From Klebsormidium nitens (lineage: Eukaryota > Streptophyta > Klebsormidiophyceae > Klebsormidiales > Klebsormidiaceae), in NCBI GenBank assembly GCA_000708835.1, contig DF237205.1, positions 1 to 64,000 on the forward strand: a stretch of DNA of 64,000 nucleotides, written 5' to 3'. Both the position numbers and the translations under genes were made by a program. The notes below the pieces were generated by a model. That model worked only from the letters and a program-made list of their open reading frames with translations. It did no database searches and was not told the origin of the DNA. Of this stretch, positions 1-14,246 are shown in pieces (position 1 is the first letter of the stretch; every line of letters begins with the position of its first letter).

Positions 1-3000
1 ATACACCAATCCACTCAGCCACAAGTTCCACGCTGGTTTTTGTTGTCGCCCACTAATTTGCTGCCTCACGGAAAGTGGCGGAGCAAATGGTGAGAAAACG
101 GAAGCAATGAAAATCGAGTGGCATCACTGGAAACGGACTCGAAGCGATCTGGGTTGGACTCATAGCCAGACGCAGCTTTGACGATCATAGCCAGCAGGAA
201 GACTCGTCCAAACACAGCGGAGTATCTATGTGACGACTTCCGACTGTAGCAGCCGGATAAGACTTGTGGCGATAAGCCGGCGGTCCGAGAGGACTTTTCT
301 ATCACTCAACGCTTTGTCAGTTTGATCATGCCACTTGAAATTCAACGGTTGGAAATTCCAGATTCTGCCAAGTTGATGCAGAATGAGTTTGGCTCTAGGG
401 CCGCAGCAATCTCTGAGATCTACCATCTCAAACGTTCGAATCAAAGCGCGAGGTGGACGGCGCCCTCACATCGTCAAGTTTCATTACCACGTGTTTGCCG
501 AAACAAGAAGACTTCGAGTCGACGAAGGTTGAAGATGTCAACCCCTTCGCTTTTAAGTAGTCTGCCTTTTCTAAAGGCTTGCAACCACATGTCCGGCGCT
601 GTAAAACAGGCTGTACTTTTGTACATAATGCGCATGGGCTTTCAATTAGATAAACAGGCAAACGGGTCACGAAGCGCGGAATTTGAAGGGCGTAGTGGTT
701 CACGAATATCGAGCTATAGAAAGGTAAGCAGCACGCTGTAAACTTTGAATGCCGCAAACACGGTCGGATACGAAGAAACAAGTGACGTTCATCATGCGGT
801 TAAAAACACCAGATTGGCCATGTCTCCTCATTCGGTTTTTTGAAGTCGCTCAATTACAAAGACGAACGTACAGCATGGTTGCAGATCAAGCGGGGAGTAG
901 TACTGCTGGCATCTTCCTTGAGTGACATAGCCGCTTTTGGAACAGAATCTGTCTCAGATGAGCCAAGGGCAGCTTTCGCAATTACAGCCAGCATGAAGAC
1001 GAGGTATGTGGATACGGAGCCCCGATACCCTGAAAATTTTTCATTACAGCGGCGGAAGCCAATTATATATATACAATCAGGACGGCGCTTTGGCTCAGGA
1101 AGTCGACATACTGCCAATGAGACCTACCATCTCAAGTCGTATAAAATCATAGCCTTAACCGAGGCAAAGCTTGCAAACAGCTAGCACAGGTTAAGCTTCG
1201 ATCTGTAGGACGATGCGTACCGCTAGCCTGTTTTTATCGAGGGCTTGCAACGATATAGCCGCTACGAACACCACACGCTATAAGTGTCAGCGCGGCGCGT
1301 TACAAAGGTGCATAGCTGTACAAATGGCATTACGCGTAAGGGTAAGGCTGGTCTTGGAAGGGAGAGCATCACTTCAAAGCTTGCAAAACATGGCAAGAAA
1401 GCTTGCTGCAAACGTGTTAACAAGAACAAAGAAACAAAATATCGATAACCCATCCGAATCATAAAAAGGAACGCCAAAAATGAGCTAATCAAACGCTTAG
1501 GATGGGTGGCGTTCAGGTTCGTGGGCGAGGTTCCTAGTTGATCAACGTTAGGAAACCGCTCTGAGGTCATTGGTGGTTCCAAGGAATACATGGGAATCTG
1601 CTTTGATTAACATCAATCAACTAAGCAAGACTACAACTGGCTTTGAAAGAGGGCGCGCGCATCAGAGGCTGTATGAGCACCATATTATCAGCCGAAAGTG
1701 CGATCGACTTCATATATAGCCTTGACATGAAGTAGAAGTCTATCGAGTAACTCTGGGCGAATCAAAGAGCTAGAAAGCAGAAAACTTCGAAAACCAGAGG
1801 CCGTACTCGGAAACAGTGGCTGCATATTTCCAGCCTGCCAAGAAGTGTACGCTAAGTTCCGCTTGGCGCCAAGCAACAGCTTGGCGAAAAGTATATTATG
1901 CGCAATATATGTACTCCGGCGGCTACTATCTTCGATTTCTTCATGCTGCCTGGAATATTGTCAGTGAAATGACCACGTGTTGAAAGAAGCGAAGCTGGCC
2001 GGCGGCCATGTTTGGCTGCCGTGCCAGAGCTTCCCAACCAATCGGCTTTGAAACATTCACTTAATGCGCAAAACTCGGGGACTTGCATCACTCTGGACGG
2101 CAATCTGGCTCAATAAACCAAAAAGCAACTTCTTTTGAGAACGACACCTCAGATTGTTGATGATCACAGCCTGAACTTTGTCCGGCAAGAAACAAAACAG
2201 ACGTTTGGAATGACGAGAACTTCTCTTAAGAGACAAAATACGTGATGCTCAACCTTTCCGCCTCCCTATTCCTGCCTTCTTTGAACGCTTGCAAAGCAGC
2301 ACAACCCACCAACCCATAATGTGAGTCGGAAGCAAGGAGGTGCGAAGTCTGGACAAGGCGTCACGCGAATCACAAGCTGTACAATGGTGAAGTGCAATCG
2401 GAAAGCAATCCTGCAACAATAACTAATTAGCAATGAAGGGAACCAACAAAGGATCCGAATCCTTGCGAATGTTCCTCAAGGGCAGGTGTTGCAGCTTGCA
2501 CAGATCGCGGTTGGCAGCGCATCAACTACCGTAGCTGGTTGACAGAGCTCGCAGTCTCCGTTCATGTCACAGAGTCAGAAATAAGTAGTGACGCTTTTCA
2601 TAAATTCCAAGCATGACTGTGGGCTTCGCACCAATGACGCGCTGGGTTATAATGCTGCCCCAGCTGTTGCCATCATCCTAGCTTTTCCCAAAAAAGTGAG
2701 AAGTTTTCAAATCACAAGAAGAGCAGGAAAGCAGAGGAGGCGAGCACGGGTCGATGGAAGGGTTCAATTCCACAAAATCCTAGAAGAGTATGATTTGACG
2801 GCTGGTCGTTCCAGCGCGCTGGTCTGATAGACGCGTCTCGCGTCTCAGCGACTCTATCTAACGACTTGAAATAAAATCGAAGGCAAAGCGCCTGAGAGCG
2901 CCAAGTAGTTGTAGAAACGCTCTTCTGGGCTTGCTTTCTTGGATCGGCGGACGCGTCGCTGACACAGCGAACAGAAATTCACTTCCACGAAACAGCTTCT

Positions 3001-6000
3001 GCCCATTCAAAGTTCCCGCATGCATGCGTATGAAATGCCTTCCTTGTCTAGATCGATATGATTGACGTAAGCACTAGCCAAGAACGTCATCAATGAGACA
3101 GGATTTTGAGGCTTACTTCACTTCGCTGTCAAAGAGCAGACCAGTTTGCGCAACATGGTTCACAGACTGAGGTTGAATCCTACTGACGACAACCACTGAC
3201 AGCCAGTCGCGTTTGGATCGGGGCACGTTCAGAATCACGTTCGACCGTATCTACGTTTAGTCTCTTGGACTGCACCAGATTTACAAAGGGGACGATATCC
3301 CAGGATGGCCTTCTCCTCAGCTTCACTTCGTTGCCCACCAGAAAGGTTTTGGAGCGAATAGGCTGAGTACGCACGCAAAGCTTAAAACTCGAGCCTTGGC
3401 GTCATTGTCCGTCAAAATGCATTTAGGCACAGATTCTGCCCACGCAGCTTCCGCAATCATAGCCAGCAGAGAAATGCAGTGCATAGTGCTCCATCCAATA
3501 CGAGCCATTCCTGCGAATGCATCCAGTCGGCGGCAAAAAACCTCAAACAGTATAGCAAGCGGGCGCACTGAAGCGAAACTGTTTGATTAGTGTGCAGTTT
3601 CTGGTCGTGGCGACAAAATATTAGAGCTTCAGTTTGTAAAGCTCAGACAGGATGGTGACAAAGCTTCGGCTCAAACAGTTGAAGCGGGCGCTGAGATCTA
3701 TCATCTCAACGGCCGGCATAAGATCACGCCCTTGAATTTCAAAAGAATCCAACGTGTTGCAAATGGACTCAGGAACCGACAATGGTCCAAGCTGGCACTA
3801 ATTCGTACTGATACTGCTCGCGTTTGCCTGCCTTCTGTAGGTGCCTGCAGCCATAGCGATCGAACTTTGCATTTTGGTGCATGTTTATTTGAATTTGATT
3901 GAAGAGATGCATAGCTGCACCGTAACGGAACTGTTGAGCGGACACCTGAGGCTGGTGTTGCACGACGACGAAAACAGACGGAAACTAAGAACTACTAGAA
4001 CTACTGCAAAGGCTCTCGGGCGAATATTAGGAATAAGGGACTCGAATCAGTCATTATGGATCCCGCAAACAGAGGTATCTCTGAATCCTAGGAACTGTCG
4101 CCCGTGGGCATACATAAACAGAGTCCTGTGCGTTGCCTGAGCTCCTCCAATGGATCTTGGGTCTAAAGCAGCACATAATCTGAACAAAATGAGTGAAGCA
4201 CAAGTACTACGAGTAGCTTCAGACAGCGTACACGATTTCAGAATGGACGCAATTGACGCCCAGACCCTTCTGGATCTATCCAGCGGGCCATCGCCTCATA
4301 GCCTCGACGTTCGAAGATTCTACAGAGGATTTGTTGGGCGAAAGGAAAAGTGGGTTCAGCCACGACCCACAATCAGGTTTGACAGTGCGTTTCGGAGTTG
4401 CTTTAAAGCGTTCGCTTCCTCAGCGGCCTTCGCCTTCCGGCCCGCGCTTAGACTTGAGACTGGCTTGTCGACGTATACGGGGGGCGGTTACTGACTGCTG
4501 CTAGAGCGCGACTATTGTTTCCGCAGGGTAACCTTGCTTGCAACCCTAGGCTCTAAGAACACGACATCAATCAAAGTTGACGGAAGACCACGCATGAAAG
4601 CACATTCAGGACCGGCAGAAGGGGGCGTGCGCAACACGGCACTGGGTCTCATTCAGACATGGACGGAAACTAGCATGGGTTATCAAGGTGCCCAAACTCG
4701 TCATTCTAGCCTTGTAAAGAAGTTAAAAACCATTTGCAAGTGATATATGAAAAGAGCAGGAAAGCGGAGTAAGTGGGCGCTTGTCACTCCAAGCGTTTGA
4801 CTCCATGAAGACGCTTTTGAACACTTCAAGAAAGTCTTCATTTCCAGATCTGACGACTGGTCGCTTCAGCAATGGGTCGACAGGCGCGTATCAACTCGTA
4901 AAGGTCTGAGCGGCAAATGTGACCAGTACGAAGACTACACGCGAGAGACTTGATTCGTGAAGGACGCTGTTTTGGGTTCCTTCGTCGACATGGCGGGCGC
5001 ATCGTCGAAAATGCAAACGGGAGTCCATTTCTTTAGTGCGGCTTCTGAGATTCCATTGTCTTTTTGCCGCTGAAAGAAAGCGCCTCTGCTTTGTGTACTT
5101 ATTATGATTGACGTCAGCTCAAAACTAGGAAAATCGAGGCGTCAGGATCATCAAGTCCTTACAGCTTTGGTTGGCTGCGATGTTTTCAGCCAAATGCAAC
5201 AAGCTTCACAGCCTACGTCTAAGGTTCAAAGACTCAGCTATCGACGACTACCATGATCAGCAATGACAGCCGATCGCTTTTGATCAGGCACGGTATTCAG
5301 GTTCGACTACAGACTCCAGACTGCACTTAACCTACTCAAAACTTTCTCACAATGGTTCTGGTAAACAACTTGAACCCAGTCTGCTGACCCACGCAAGAAA
5401 CGGAGCAAACGTTGCAAGAAAGAGAGCAATATAGAATCGAGAGGCCTCAACTGCCCCTTGTTCAGGGAGCGATCTGGGTTGGACGCCCATAACCAGAGAC
5501 AGCTTTAGCGGTCACAGCCAACAGAGATATGCAGAATTTTTGAATCCAGATTCAGCAAACTTGGTATAAAACTTTCGGAACCGTAGAAGCCGGCGGTCAG
5601 GAGGACTCATCTGTCGGCGAACTCTTTCTTCGTATGATGCCATTTAATTTCAACGGTTGGAAAGCCCAGAAGGAGTCAAAACGACGCAAAATCGCATTGG
5701 CTCAGGGGCGCAAATATTGCTGAGATCTACCATCTCAAACGTTCATATCACAGCCCTCTAACTTCAACAAGTATTTATTGCCAGGTGTTTGCCGAAACAA
5801 TAGCACTCAGAAGAAGGTTCGATTTGTCAACCACTTCGTACCGCTAGCAGCTAGCCTGCCTTCTCTTGCGAGCATAGTATAGCCGGCGCTAGTTGCAAAG
5901 TAGCCTGTACTATTTCACGATAAGGCTTGGGCTTTCAACTGGAGTGAGCGCAGGTTGAGGCAGTGGTTCCAAAAAGGCGAGCAGCACGGTGTCCTTTCTA

Positions 6001-9000
6001 GCTGCCTAAACATGGTCGGATACAAAAAAAATATGTGACTTCTAGAATCAGTCCCAGATCAGAAGGTGGCACAGAGGGATCGAAAGTACGTCTTGTTGGC
6101 TTGATTATGGAGATCTGGGCATAGGCACTGACACCAGCCACCAATCTTAGCCTCTGCTTTGCTGAGCTTTGACGTCGGGGTTTGATATCGATTCTTTCGG
6201 AGGGGCACAAGGCTGGTCTTGGTGAATGGATGACTTCACGAGAATGGGCTTCAGTCAACGCACAGTTCGCCGCGTGGGCGATGGATACTCTGACATGCCC
6301 AACGTGCTGTTGCCGTCATAGCCTTTGACGCCGGCAGAGACTCTCCGATCTGTCTGCAGGAAAACGACAATATAGGCCTAACTTTGGGCTATTTCGTGGG
6401 CCGACTGACACGCGACGTTTGCAAAGAAAAAACGTTCGACAGTCCGAGTAAATACGTGAGGTCGACCTTCTTGATGCCTTGCCTGCCCTTAAAACTTAAA
6501 CGCTTGCAAACAGTACCCACGGTTGATGCTTGACCATTCAAATTACAATTGACGTGATCGGATGCAGAACGTAGACAAGGCCGGCCGGGCCAAGCCTGGC
6601 AAAAAGCATTGACTGAGACGAGGGAACGGCAAGTCAAAAGCGATACAAGTCTGGGCTATAACCGCGCAGCTTTTTTGATGAAGCCCAAATAAGGACGAGT
6701 GTTGTCGAAACCATAAACGAGTGTCCTCAAGAGCTCGTCATTAAGAACAAACTGACTACTAATAGCGATTCTTGTCAGCTGCGGCATCACGATGGACAAT
6801 ATTGGTACTCAAATGTACCGGACCTCGAAACCTCCTTGCGGGGGAAAAGGCTGAGCCTGAAGTTGAAGTAGTAAACCTTCTCAAGAGCTGTACAAAAGGA
6901 CAATGGCCTCAGCTCAGAGATGATGAACTCGCTTGGGTTTCTCACGCTACCCCAGCTGCCGCCGCACATCCTAGCCTTGAGCAACCTGATAATCATCACG
7001 AGTTGCAAGTGGCAAGAAGAGCACGAAGCAGAAAGAGCAAGCGCTCGTCAACCAGAGAGTTCGAGTCCATCAAGAGACTTCCGCGTGCTTTCAAACTCTA
7101 TTTCAGAGCACTATAATTTGACGGCTGTTCGTCTCTGCACTGCTCGAAAAGCGCGCACTGTCAACCGGAGCATTCTGCTCGGGCTAGCTATCCGTGGTCA
7201 ATACGGAAACCATGAGAAAGCGCCAGTCGTAAGAGCGTCTTCTGAGCCACTTTCCTGGATTGGGGGATGCCGATGTCGATCCAAAAGGGAATCAGCTTAT
7301 TCAATCAGGTTTTTGCGCTTTCGCAGTTCCCCGCATGTAGACCATGCCTTCTTCACTGCTTACATGGATATATTGACGTAAGATCAGACTACGAAGGCCA
7401 AGCTGCCAAAGAGTATTCAGCCTCTTTCGTCTGTTTCACCAATTATTTGATCACGGTCAGCCCCAGACTGCACCATAGTCACGCTGTCGAAAGTTCCAGA
7501 TGGCACTGTCGTCATATGCTCCACGTGCCCAAACCTCGAAACAGTAACGGATCGAAAGGTGCGATTACGAACACAGTTCTAGATCTAGTGGCATCACTAC
7601 CCAACAATCTTGAAGATATCTAGATCTGGGATAGACTCCATGCAAGACTCATGGGCTTCAGTGATCACAGCCAGCACGGAGATGCAAGATCCTTGAATCC
7701 AGAGACAGCAAAATTGATTGAAAGTTTCCGACCGCAGCAACCGGAAAAGACTCAGGGCGTTAAGTCAGCGGTGGGAAGCAAATCTTCTGTTAGCAAAGTC
7801 TACATGGTGGCAGTCAGTGCTCAAAGATTGAAAGCCCTGAAAGACGTAAGACGACGCTTTGGCTCCGTGACACCGTGACATGATCCGATGAGATATACCG
7901 TCTCAACCGTGTGAATCACAGCCTTTACCTCGTCATAGTTGGTATCATGTATTTGCAGTCAGAAGAGCACTCGACAGGTTCCAGCTGTCGACACTTTGAC
8001 TCCGAACCGCCAGCCTGCCTTCTCTAGTGGCTTCCAAGGCAAGCCGCTTGTCACGTTAGAAAAGAAGAGGTCTTGACTTTGATTGGCCGTTGATGCGGGA
8101 GTTTCAAAGAGAAGCGTAATCAGCTGCACAATTGACGTCAGGCGGGGAGTCAACCTTGGTTCCGCCAGGCGAGCTGCACCGGATTCGGCTTTCGTTGCCA
8201 CCATGGCCGAGTACGAAGGCACTGAGGACAAGGACGAATAACAGTGACTCGGAGAAGTCGAGACTACACTGCGGGTGTTTTTTGAGCAACTTGAACGGGC
8301 TTTAAAAACTGGCTGGGTCAGCTCCTTTGTAATCAGAGATTCATACTGGTCAAGAAAAACATTCCCTCTAGGCAACGTCGGCGAACCAACATCAGAAGTG
8401 GCTTCAGAAACGCTAGTTGCTCCCTTAGTCTGGGCATCTCTTTAACCCAACGTGCTATCGCCGTCACAGCCTTGACGTTCGAGGACTCTACAGACTGTTT
8501 ATGGGCGGAAGAAAAAGCGCAACCAACCAACCACCCACATTACGATCTGTGTGTCTCACCTTGCACCAGAAGCTTTTGCTCCTTTCGTTCTTCTCGCAGA
8601 CCGGCTATATCAGCGTCCAAGAAGATCACTGACTGGAACTCGGCCGTTGACAACGGTGTTTTCAAGGTAGTTCGATGCAAGCACAAAAACAGGGATACGC
8701 ACGGAAAACGAAAGACGAGCCTTTCGCTCCTCGCCGGGCAGCGAAAGGCGCACCTAGAGTGAACCACCTGTCGCATGCAGGTGCGAAAAGACGTGGGCTC
8801 CCACTCCGTATGCAATATTGACGGCTTAAATACTCCTCGAGCGCTTCAGCTAGCACCACCAAATGAATCAGCTTGGCAACTCCCCTGGATAAGAAAGTCG
8901 TGCCCGAGTCTATGCATGTTCTTTCTGCAAAAATCGAGAAGCGGCCCACTTGACAACACCAAGAGACGTTCTATGGGTTCATTTTAGCCACCACCTATTG

Positions 9001-9100
9001 GAGAGTGTCAATATTCCTGGCGTCATTCCGCGAGAGGCCTTAGTGGGTGATCCGATCCTAAGTACAATCGGCTCCACTCGTCGCCTAAGTCATTGCCTTT
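1..9100. repeat. Decayed tandem repeat, about 2.0-2.2 kb per unit
   Basis: No coding gene could be supported here; the open frames are short, overlap on both strands and match nothing I recognise. The same landmarks recur in the same order. A GATCTGGGTTGGAC-like word followed by CATAGCCAGCA stands at about 149-195, 5470-5520 and 7623-7670, with the second part alone near 981 and 3457. A GAGATCTACCATCTCAA-like palindromic word is near 415, 1118, 3692, 5721 and 7889. A GTCATAGCC...GACGTTCGA block is near 4290, 6310 and 8465. A TTTGACGGCTGGTCG block is near 2795, 4852 and 7118. Spacings of roughly 2.0-2.6 kb imply four or more tandem units, each heavily mutated. What the unit originally was cannot be told. 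Confidence 0.7.
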
Positions 9101-12100
9101 ACCTTTTGAAACGTACAGACATTTAAACTCGAAACGAGATATGCCCACCAGCCCCGGAAGAGTGTGGCAGGAAAAAGTCACAACCAAGACTCTATCCAGC
9201 ATCCAGCACGGCCGTATCCTGCCTTTTTAGAGGGTACATCTTGACAAACAGAAAACTGGTCTCACACTTAAAACGATGAAGTTAACGTGACCGGCCTTCG
9301 AACCGGCCAACGATTGACCGCTCGTCAGAAATCTTGTCTTCCCTGTCTTGTCAAGAACAGCTTGAGCAAAACCCAAATTAGAAAATCGAGCAGTTGCGTT
9401 GCAATAGAGGTCTTACATACCTGTTGCAGTATCCAGCACTGGGCCAATTCATCAATAATGCGGTTGCCCCTCGCTCGTTGACTCGTTTATTAATACCCTG
9501 CCAAAGCACCCTCACTTCGTGACTGCAACTCACGAATCATGCGGTACTTATGGCTGAAAAAAGACACCGACTGCTTTAGAACGTGGTTTCTGAGGCAATT
9601 GGTTCACAAACAACCCCTCCAAGGCCCAAGACAGTCGACAGTGACATTCACTCTTCGGCTCAAGCTGGAGAAGGAACTACCGCTGAGAAGCACCATCCCA
9701 GTTCGTTAGGCATCATCGCCTCGAATTCCCAGTTTTCGAGACAAGATCAAAACGAAGTGTTCGCAAAGACAAGAAAAAGGACAGTCGAATGATTGATGAT
9801 ACTCAACGTGTTCACTTGCCTGCCTTCGATTCTGCAAGCGATTACGAAGCAGCCTTCGAACCCAATCCAACCCCCAGACTGAACGACAGCGAAACTTACA
9901 TGCAAATTAGACATGCAAGGTGCCACGCAAACAGCAGCACCCGTTCTCTAAATTTAACTCATACAACATTGTAAACTGCAACTCATGAAACAATCTGTAT
10001 TCTTAGCATATTGGGAGAGAAGAGCAAAGCTTGGACAATCACGACTAGAGGGCCTCCGGCTCGAGGGCCTCACCATTGCAGCGCGCAAGCATTTTTAGCA
10101 GCGCTGCTTAATTCAGCACTTGGCGGAAGAATTGAATGGTCTTCTGATTAGCCGCAAATCAGTCGGAGGGGAGGAATGACCATTCTCATAGAGTTCGCAC
10201 GACGACATCAATCACGACGCTGCAAGTAACTCGTTGAGGTGTTGGTTATCCCCAGCCTGCCAAGCTATTATACCTTGTTCAAAGCTGACTGGTCTTGACC
10301 TTGTCGTCGGGAAAGCAGGTAGCGTTTGATTTCAAGGAGCGGCCTCAAGGCTCTTGACAACTAGCCTCTTATCGCCCAACGACTGGCACGACCGTCCTGG
10401 TCAGCGTGCGTGTCTACTGGCACATCTTGCACATGGGTGATGAGAAGTATTACAGCAGCAGACGGAAAGTACGTCCTTGCAAGGTGAGATTGACAGAGCA
10501 GCTACACCTGTTGCTCCATATCTGCGCAGCCAAATCGTGCGGATCGCATCCGCAAAACAAAGTCGATGCAAAACAAAGTCGACGGACTGTGGAGCACGGA
10601 AATGTTGCTCCTTTCCGCTTGATTAACCTCCCAAATCAGTCAAACCGGTTTCCGGAGTATCCAGTCAATTTGAACTTTGACCCAATCTGAGAGTGGTGCG
10701 CTTGGACTGGACCGTCAGTCAGCAAGTTGGATCCTACTTAGAAACACCCCGGAAAAATGTCATCCGGAATCCTCCACGTGTCTGAATTATGCAAAAGGGC
10801 ATCTCTTATTAAGCCTGGCATCCCATAGCTTCATGAATTGCAACCTTAGGCCGTACTGCGGAACGTCCGATCCAATCAGAACGAAAGCTCCTTGGCCAGT
10901 GAATACCCTCGACATACAAGCAAGAAGCACAACACCACCTACAGCTCAACCGTTGTGAATAATGGAGTGGCAACCCTCGGAAAACGTTTGAGTCATCGGG
11001 AATGAAGACTACTCGGACCATACCGTCGATTTGGATCTTAGGCAACCGACCTCAGCTCGGGAGATTGGTAAACTCAAAACGGCTCTCAAATTGCCATATC
11101 AGAGAAGTCTTGGGGCCAATCAACCCCAGTCCTTGCCGAGAATCATAGCCTGGTAAATGGTGGTCAATACATGAGGTGCCTTATCCAAAAGGCACCCCGG
11201 ACGTTGTATGCACATTGCATCTCTTTATCGCTCGACTGACCGTCCATGCAGGATTGGTCAGGAAAAGTAAAGTCTGAAAACTGGTATGTCTAGAATCCGC
11301 GTATAAGTAGCTGGAACAAAGCTGTGCAACAAACAATCAGCGCTCGTAACCTGGTTGCTCTACTGTACCAGACTTGATTCCTAGGTTTAGAAGGAAACCT
11401 GCCGCCTGTATGAGTTGCGTCCGGTCTGTAAAGAGATCGAGACTAAAAGTGGCCTCAGAAAGAATAGCGCCAGATCTCGATTCGGCATCTTCCATCCCGA
11501 CATGCTATCAACGTCATGGCCTGACGTCGGACGGAGACTTTCTTGACTGTCTGTTGGCAAAATACAACGCGGAGCCAGCCCAAACCGGCCGCCCGGAACC
11601 CGAAAAGGACTCGAGCTGGTGCATGTTGCATGGCAGACCCTCACACATCCGCTTGGCTCCGAGCACCAGGTCAGCACAAGGTGAGCGGTAGCCTGCTCAT
11701 GCGTTAACTTCTAATATACCTCGCTACCGTCCAGTCCGGTCATGCTCCAATCTGTACAGGCAAGTGACCACGAGTTGACCACTAAGAAATTAAGGGATCG
11801 AGCCTGCCTGGCGGCATGGCATCACGCTGATCGGCTGCCGTTCTGCTTACTGACCGACTGAAAATCAGGCAAGTCCAACACTGTCAGAACGGAAGGAGGG
11901 AGAACGTGGACTCCCGAGCCTATGTTGAGAACCCCTCCTAGCTATAACCCTCCACGATCGACCTCCGATCCACGGTCCAAGTTGATCTGATCTAGTAATT
12001 TTGACCGTCGATCGAAGAGCTTATAGTCGAAGGGGGTCCCCAGGGAGTCCCCCGGGAGTCCCTGTTCTCCTCCCGTCCGTTTTGTCAGGACGACACTTCG

Positions 12101-14100
12101 GCTCACAAACCGGAAACACATCTTTCTGAGAAGTACCTTCTCAGTTTGTTGACAATCGTAGCCCGAGACTCATCCGGAACGAATCAAAACGCGATGCTCA
12201 AGCCAAAAAGGAGAAATAGGCAGAGGACGTACTAGCTGACAAGCAGCAGCTCGTGATCTCTCCTGTCCTCGACGCTGTCCTTCACTCTGCGCTTGCAAAG
12301 CAGCAACCACAACTGAACCAAGACCAAGTCATTGAAAAGTTGCTGTCCTGATGCAATGTACCGTACCTGTACACAAAGTATCATGCGGCGATGCGATGAT
12401 GCTTGACCTTCAACGACCATAGCAGAATCCTGCAACCACGACTGAGTAGCATACTAAAAGGGAGACAAAACAAGGAAAAGTGGAGTGCCCGCAAGAGCCC
12501 CTCGGTTCCAGGCCGTTGCACTTTGCAAAGACCGCGTTGACACCGCGTCAACAAGCACTTGAGTCGGCCGACGCAGATTCCGGACCTTCAGTGATTTTCT
12601 CGCAGGAGCAGAAACAACCAGTGAGCGTTCTCATAGCAGATGGCGGCCGCCGCCGCAACATGACGTTTGGCCTCAGTCAAAACGGAGCTTGATTTGGGTT
12701 AAGACTGTACCCAAGCTGCGGCGCCATCATCCTGGCCTTTTGAGAAAGTCCTTAAGACCGTGCAAATGAACCAATGTACAGAGAAGGAAAACAGCAAAGC
12801 AGGAAGCAGGGACAGCAAACAACAGTAGCCCAAGGGGTTGACTCCTTAACATGTGGCCCCGGGTCTCTTGAGTTGCGCTCAGGATGATAGACCCAGATCC
12901 CACGGCTGGCCGGTCCAGTGATTGAGGCGCCGTGGAGATTCCAGTAGAAAGTGAGGCGCTGGAAGAGACGAGTCCAAATATCGAATATATCCACGTACCA
13001 TGTTTTGCAAAGAAACTCGCGACGCGGCATCAAACTTCATACTCCACGTCAGTACAGCAAAACGTAGAACGGGAATGAAGCTCTGTCCAGATCGTGCAAT
13101 TTCACCTCGTGAACATTCCTGAGTGCAGATTCCTGACTGAAAATTTCAGCAACAGTAAGCTTGACGTACTATTGCCGACTTCAACGGACAGTAACGATCC
13201 AATCTCGCACACTTCACGATCCAAAAGCAAGATAGTGCGCTTCGATGGTTGTCAGACAGTCAGTCCGACGAAGTCCGATCGGCAAATTCACCGTGATTGG
13301 AATCAAAGGGATCCTTCACACAATCAAAGGACCTATCATGCAACGCCGACGGGCACCTTTAAACAAGCTCAGCACATGAGGAATGTTAACGTACAAAGGC
13401 GCTCCTTTCTAAGTAGCTTTGACACACGAGGTTTAGCAGAAAGAAGTGACGCCCCGCTGTTGCCGCAAACGCGTTATATCGTTGCGGAGAAGTGACGGGG
13501 AGACTTGCATACTAGCTTGGTAAGACATTTGCCGCGAGATGTTGAAAGGATTGACCTCGCCGATAACATCCAAGGTCACGAAGCCATAGCCTGAAATTAG
13601 TACTGGGCTCTTAAAAATAAGAGACAGGACAACTGGGCGATGTCAGACCCCCAGTCCTTCTGAATAATCACAGCCTCTCGGTAGACTCGGATGCTGGCCC
13701 TAGATAGCGCCCGAAAAAGATAGGAGACCGTTAGGACCAGGACAATCTCTGCGCTGGCAACTAATGCTCAAAGTGCAAACTGGACATGCACAAGTGACTG
13801 AACTGTGAGGTCGCGGTGCGACGTCGATTTGCTGGTTACCAGGACTAACAAGCATCATCACTCCGCTTGCAATATGATTGGGACAAGAACACAGCGAACG
13901 ACGCAAAGCAGAAGCTTACGAAGCTTGGACAACTCCTTGCACGCCATGCTTGAAGGACAATATGCGATTTACCAGTCATACCGAATCTTGCCACAATGCA
14001 ATGGAGGAGGCACACGAACGGAATAATGTGATTACTCTCCAGCCTCGTACAGGTCAATGACCGTCTTTTCAAGTCCTCTTCTCAAGTACCTTCTAAACCT
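9101..14100. repeat. Intergenic DNA with scattered fragments of the same decayed repeat
   Basis: Isolated landmarks of the repeat seen to the left recur here without clear regular spacing. Examples are the GCATCTTCC...GTCATGGCCTGACGTCGG block near 11,485-11,550, an AAGCTGCGGCGCCATCATCCTGGC block near 12,713, and a GCGCTTGCAAAGCAGCAACC word near 12,290. A short GC-rich stretch at about 12,030-12,065 contains repeated GGGAGTCCC words. No gene, RNA gene or intact mobile element could be supported. Confidence 0.45.
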
Positions 14101-14130
14101 GTCCAGGGCAACGCAGCAACACGCAACACG

Positions 14131-14246
14131 TCAACTCGCTTACTGGCTACCCAAGAACACGTCCCCAGCTGACACGTGGCAGGCATCAACACAACAACTC
14201 GCTTACAGGGGCATCCAGGAACACATCCCCAGCTGACACGTGGCAG
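14131..14246 (-). repeat. Two tandem copies of the end of the last coiled-coil exon
   Basis: The segments at about 14,131-14,182 and 14,195-14,246 are near-identical, sharing CCCCAGCTGACACGTGGCAG and an upstream CAACTCGCTTAC, with a spacing of about 64 bp. The right-hand copy contains the last codons of the coiled-coil gene. The left-hand copy is a decayed duplicate of that exon end lying downstream of the stop codon. Confidence 0.75.

Noticed and set aside
322-741. A 139-codon frame in the left repeat region
   Set aside because: It overlaps an opposite-strand frame, has no recognisable motif and lies within the decayed tandem repeat.
13094-13495. A 133-codon plus-strand frame
   Set aside because: Its composition is random-like and it has no homologous motif, splice context or neighbouring exons.
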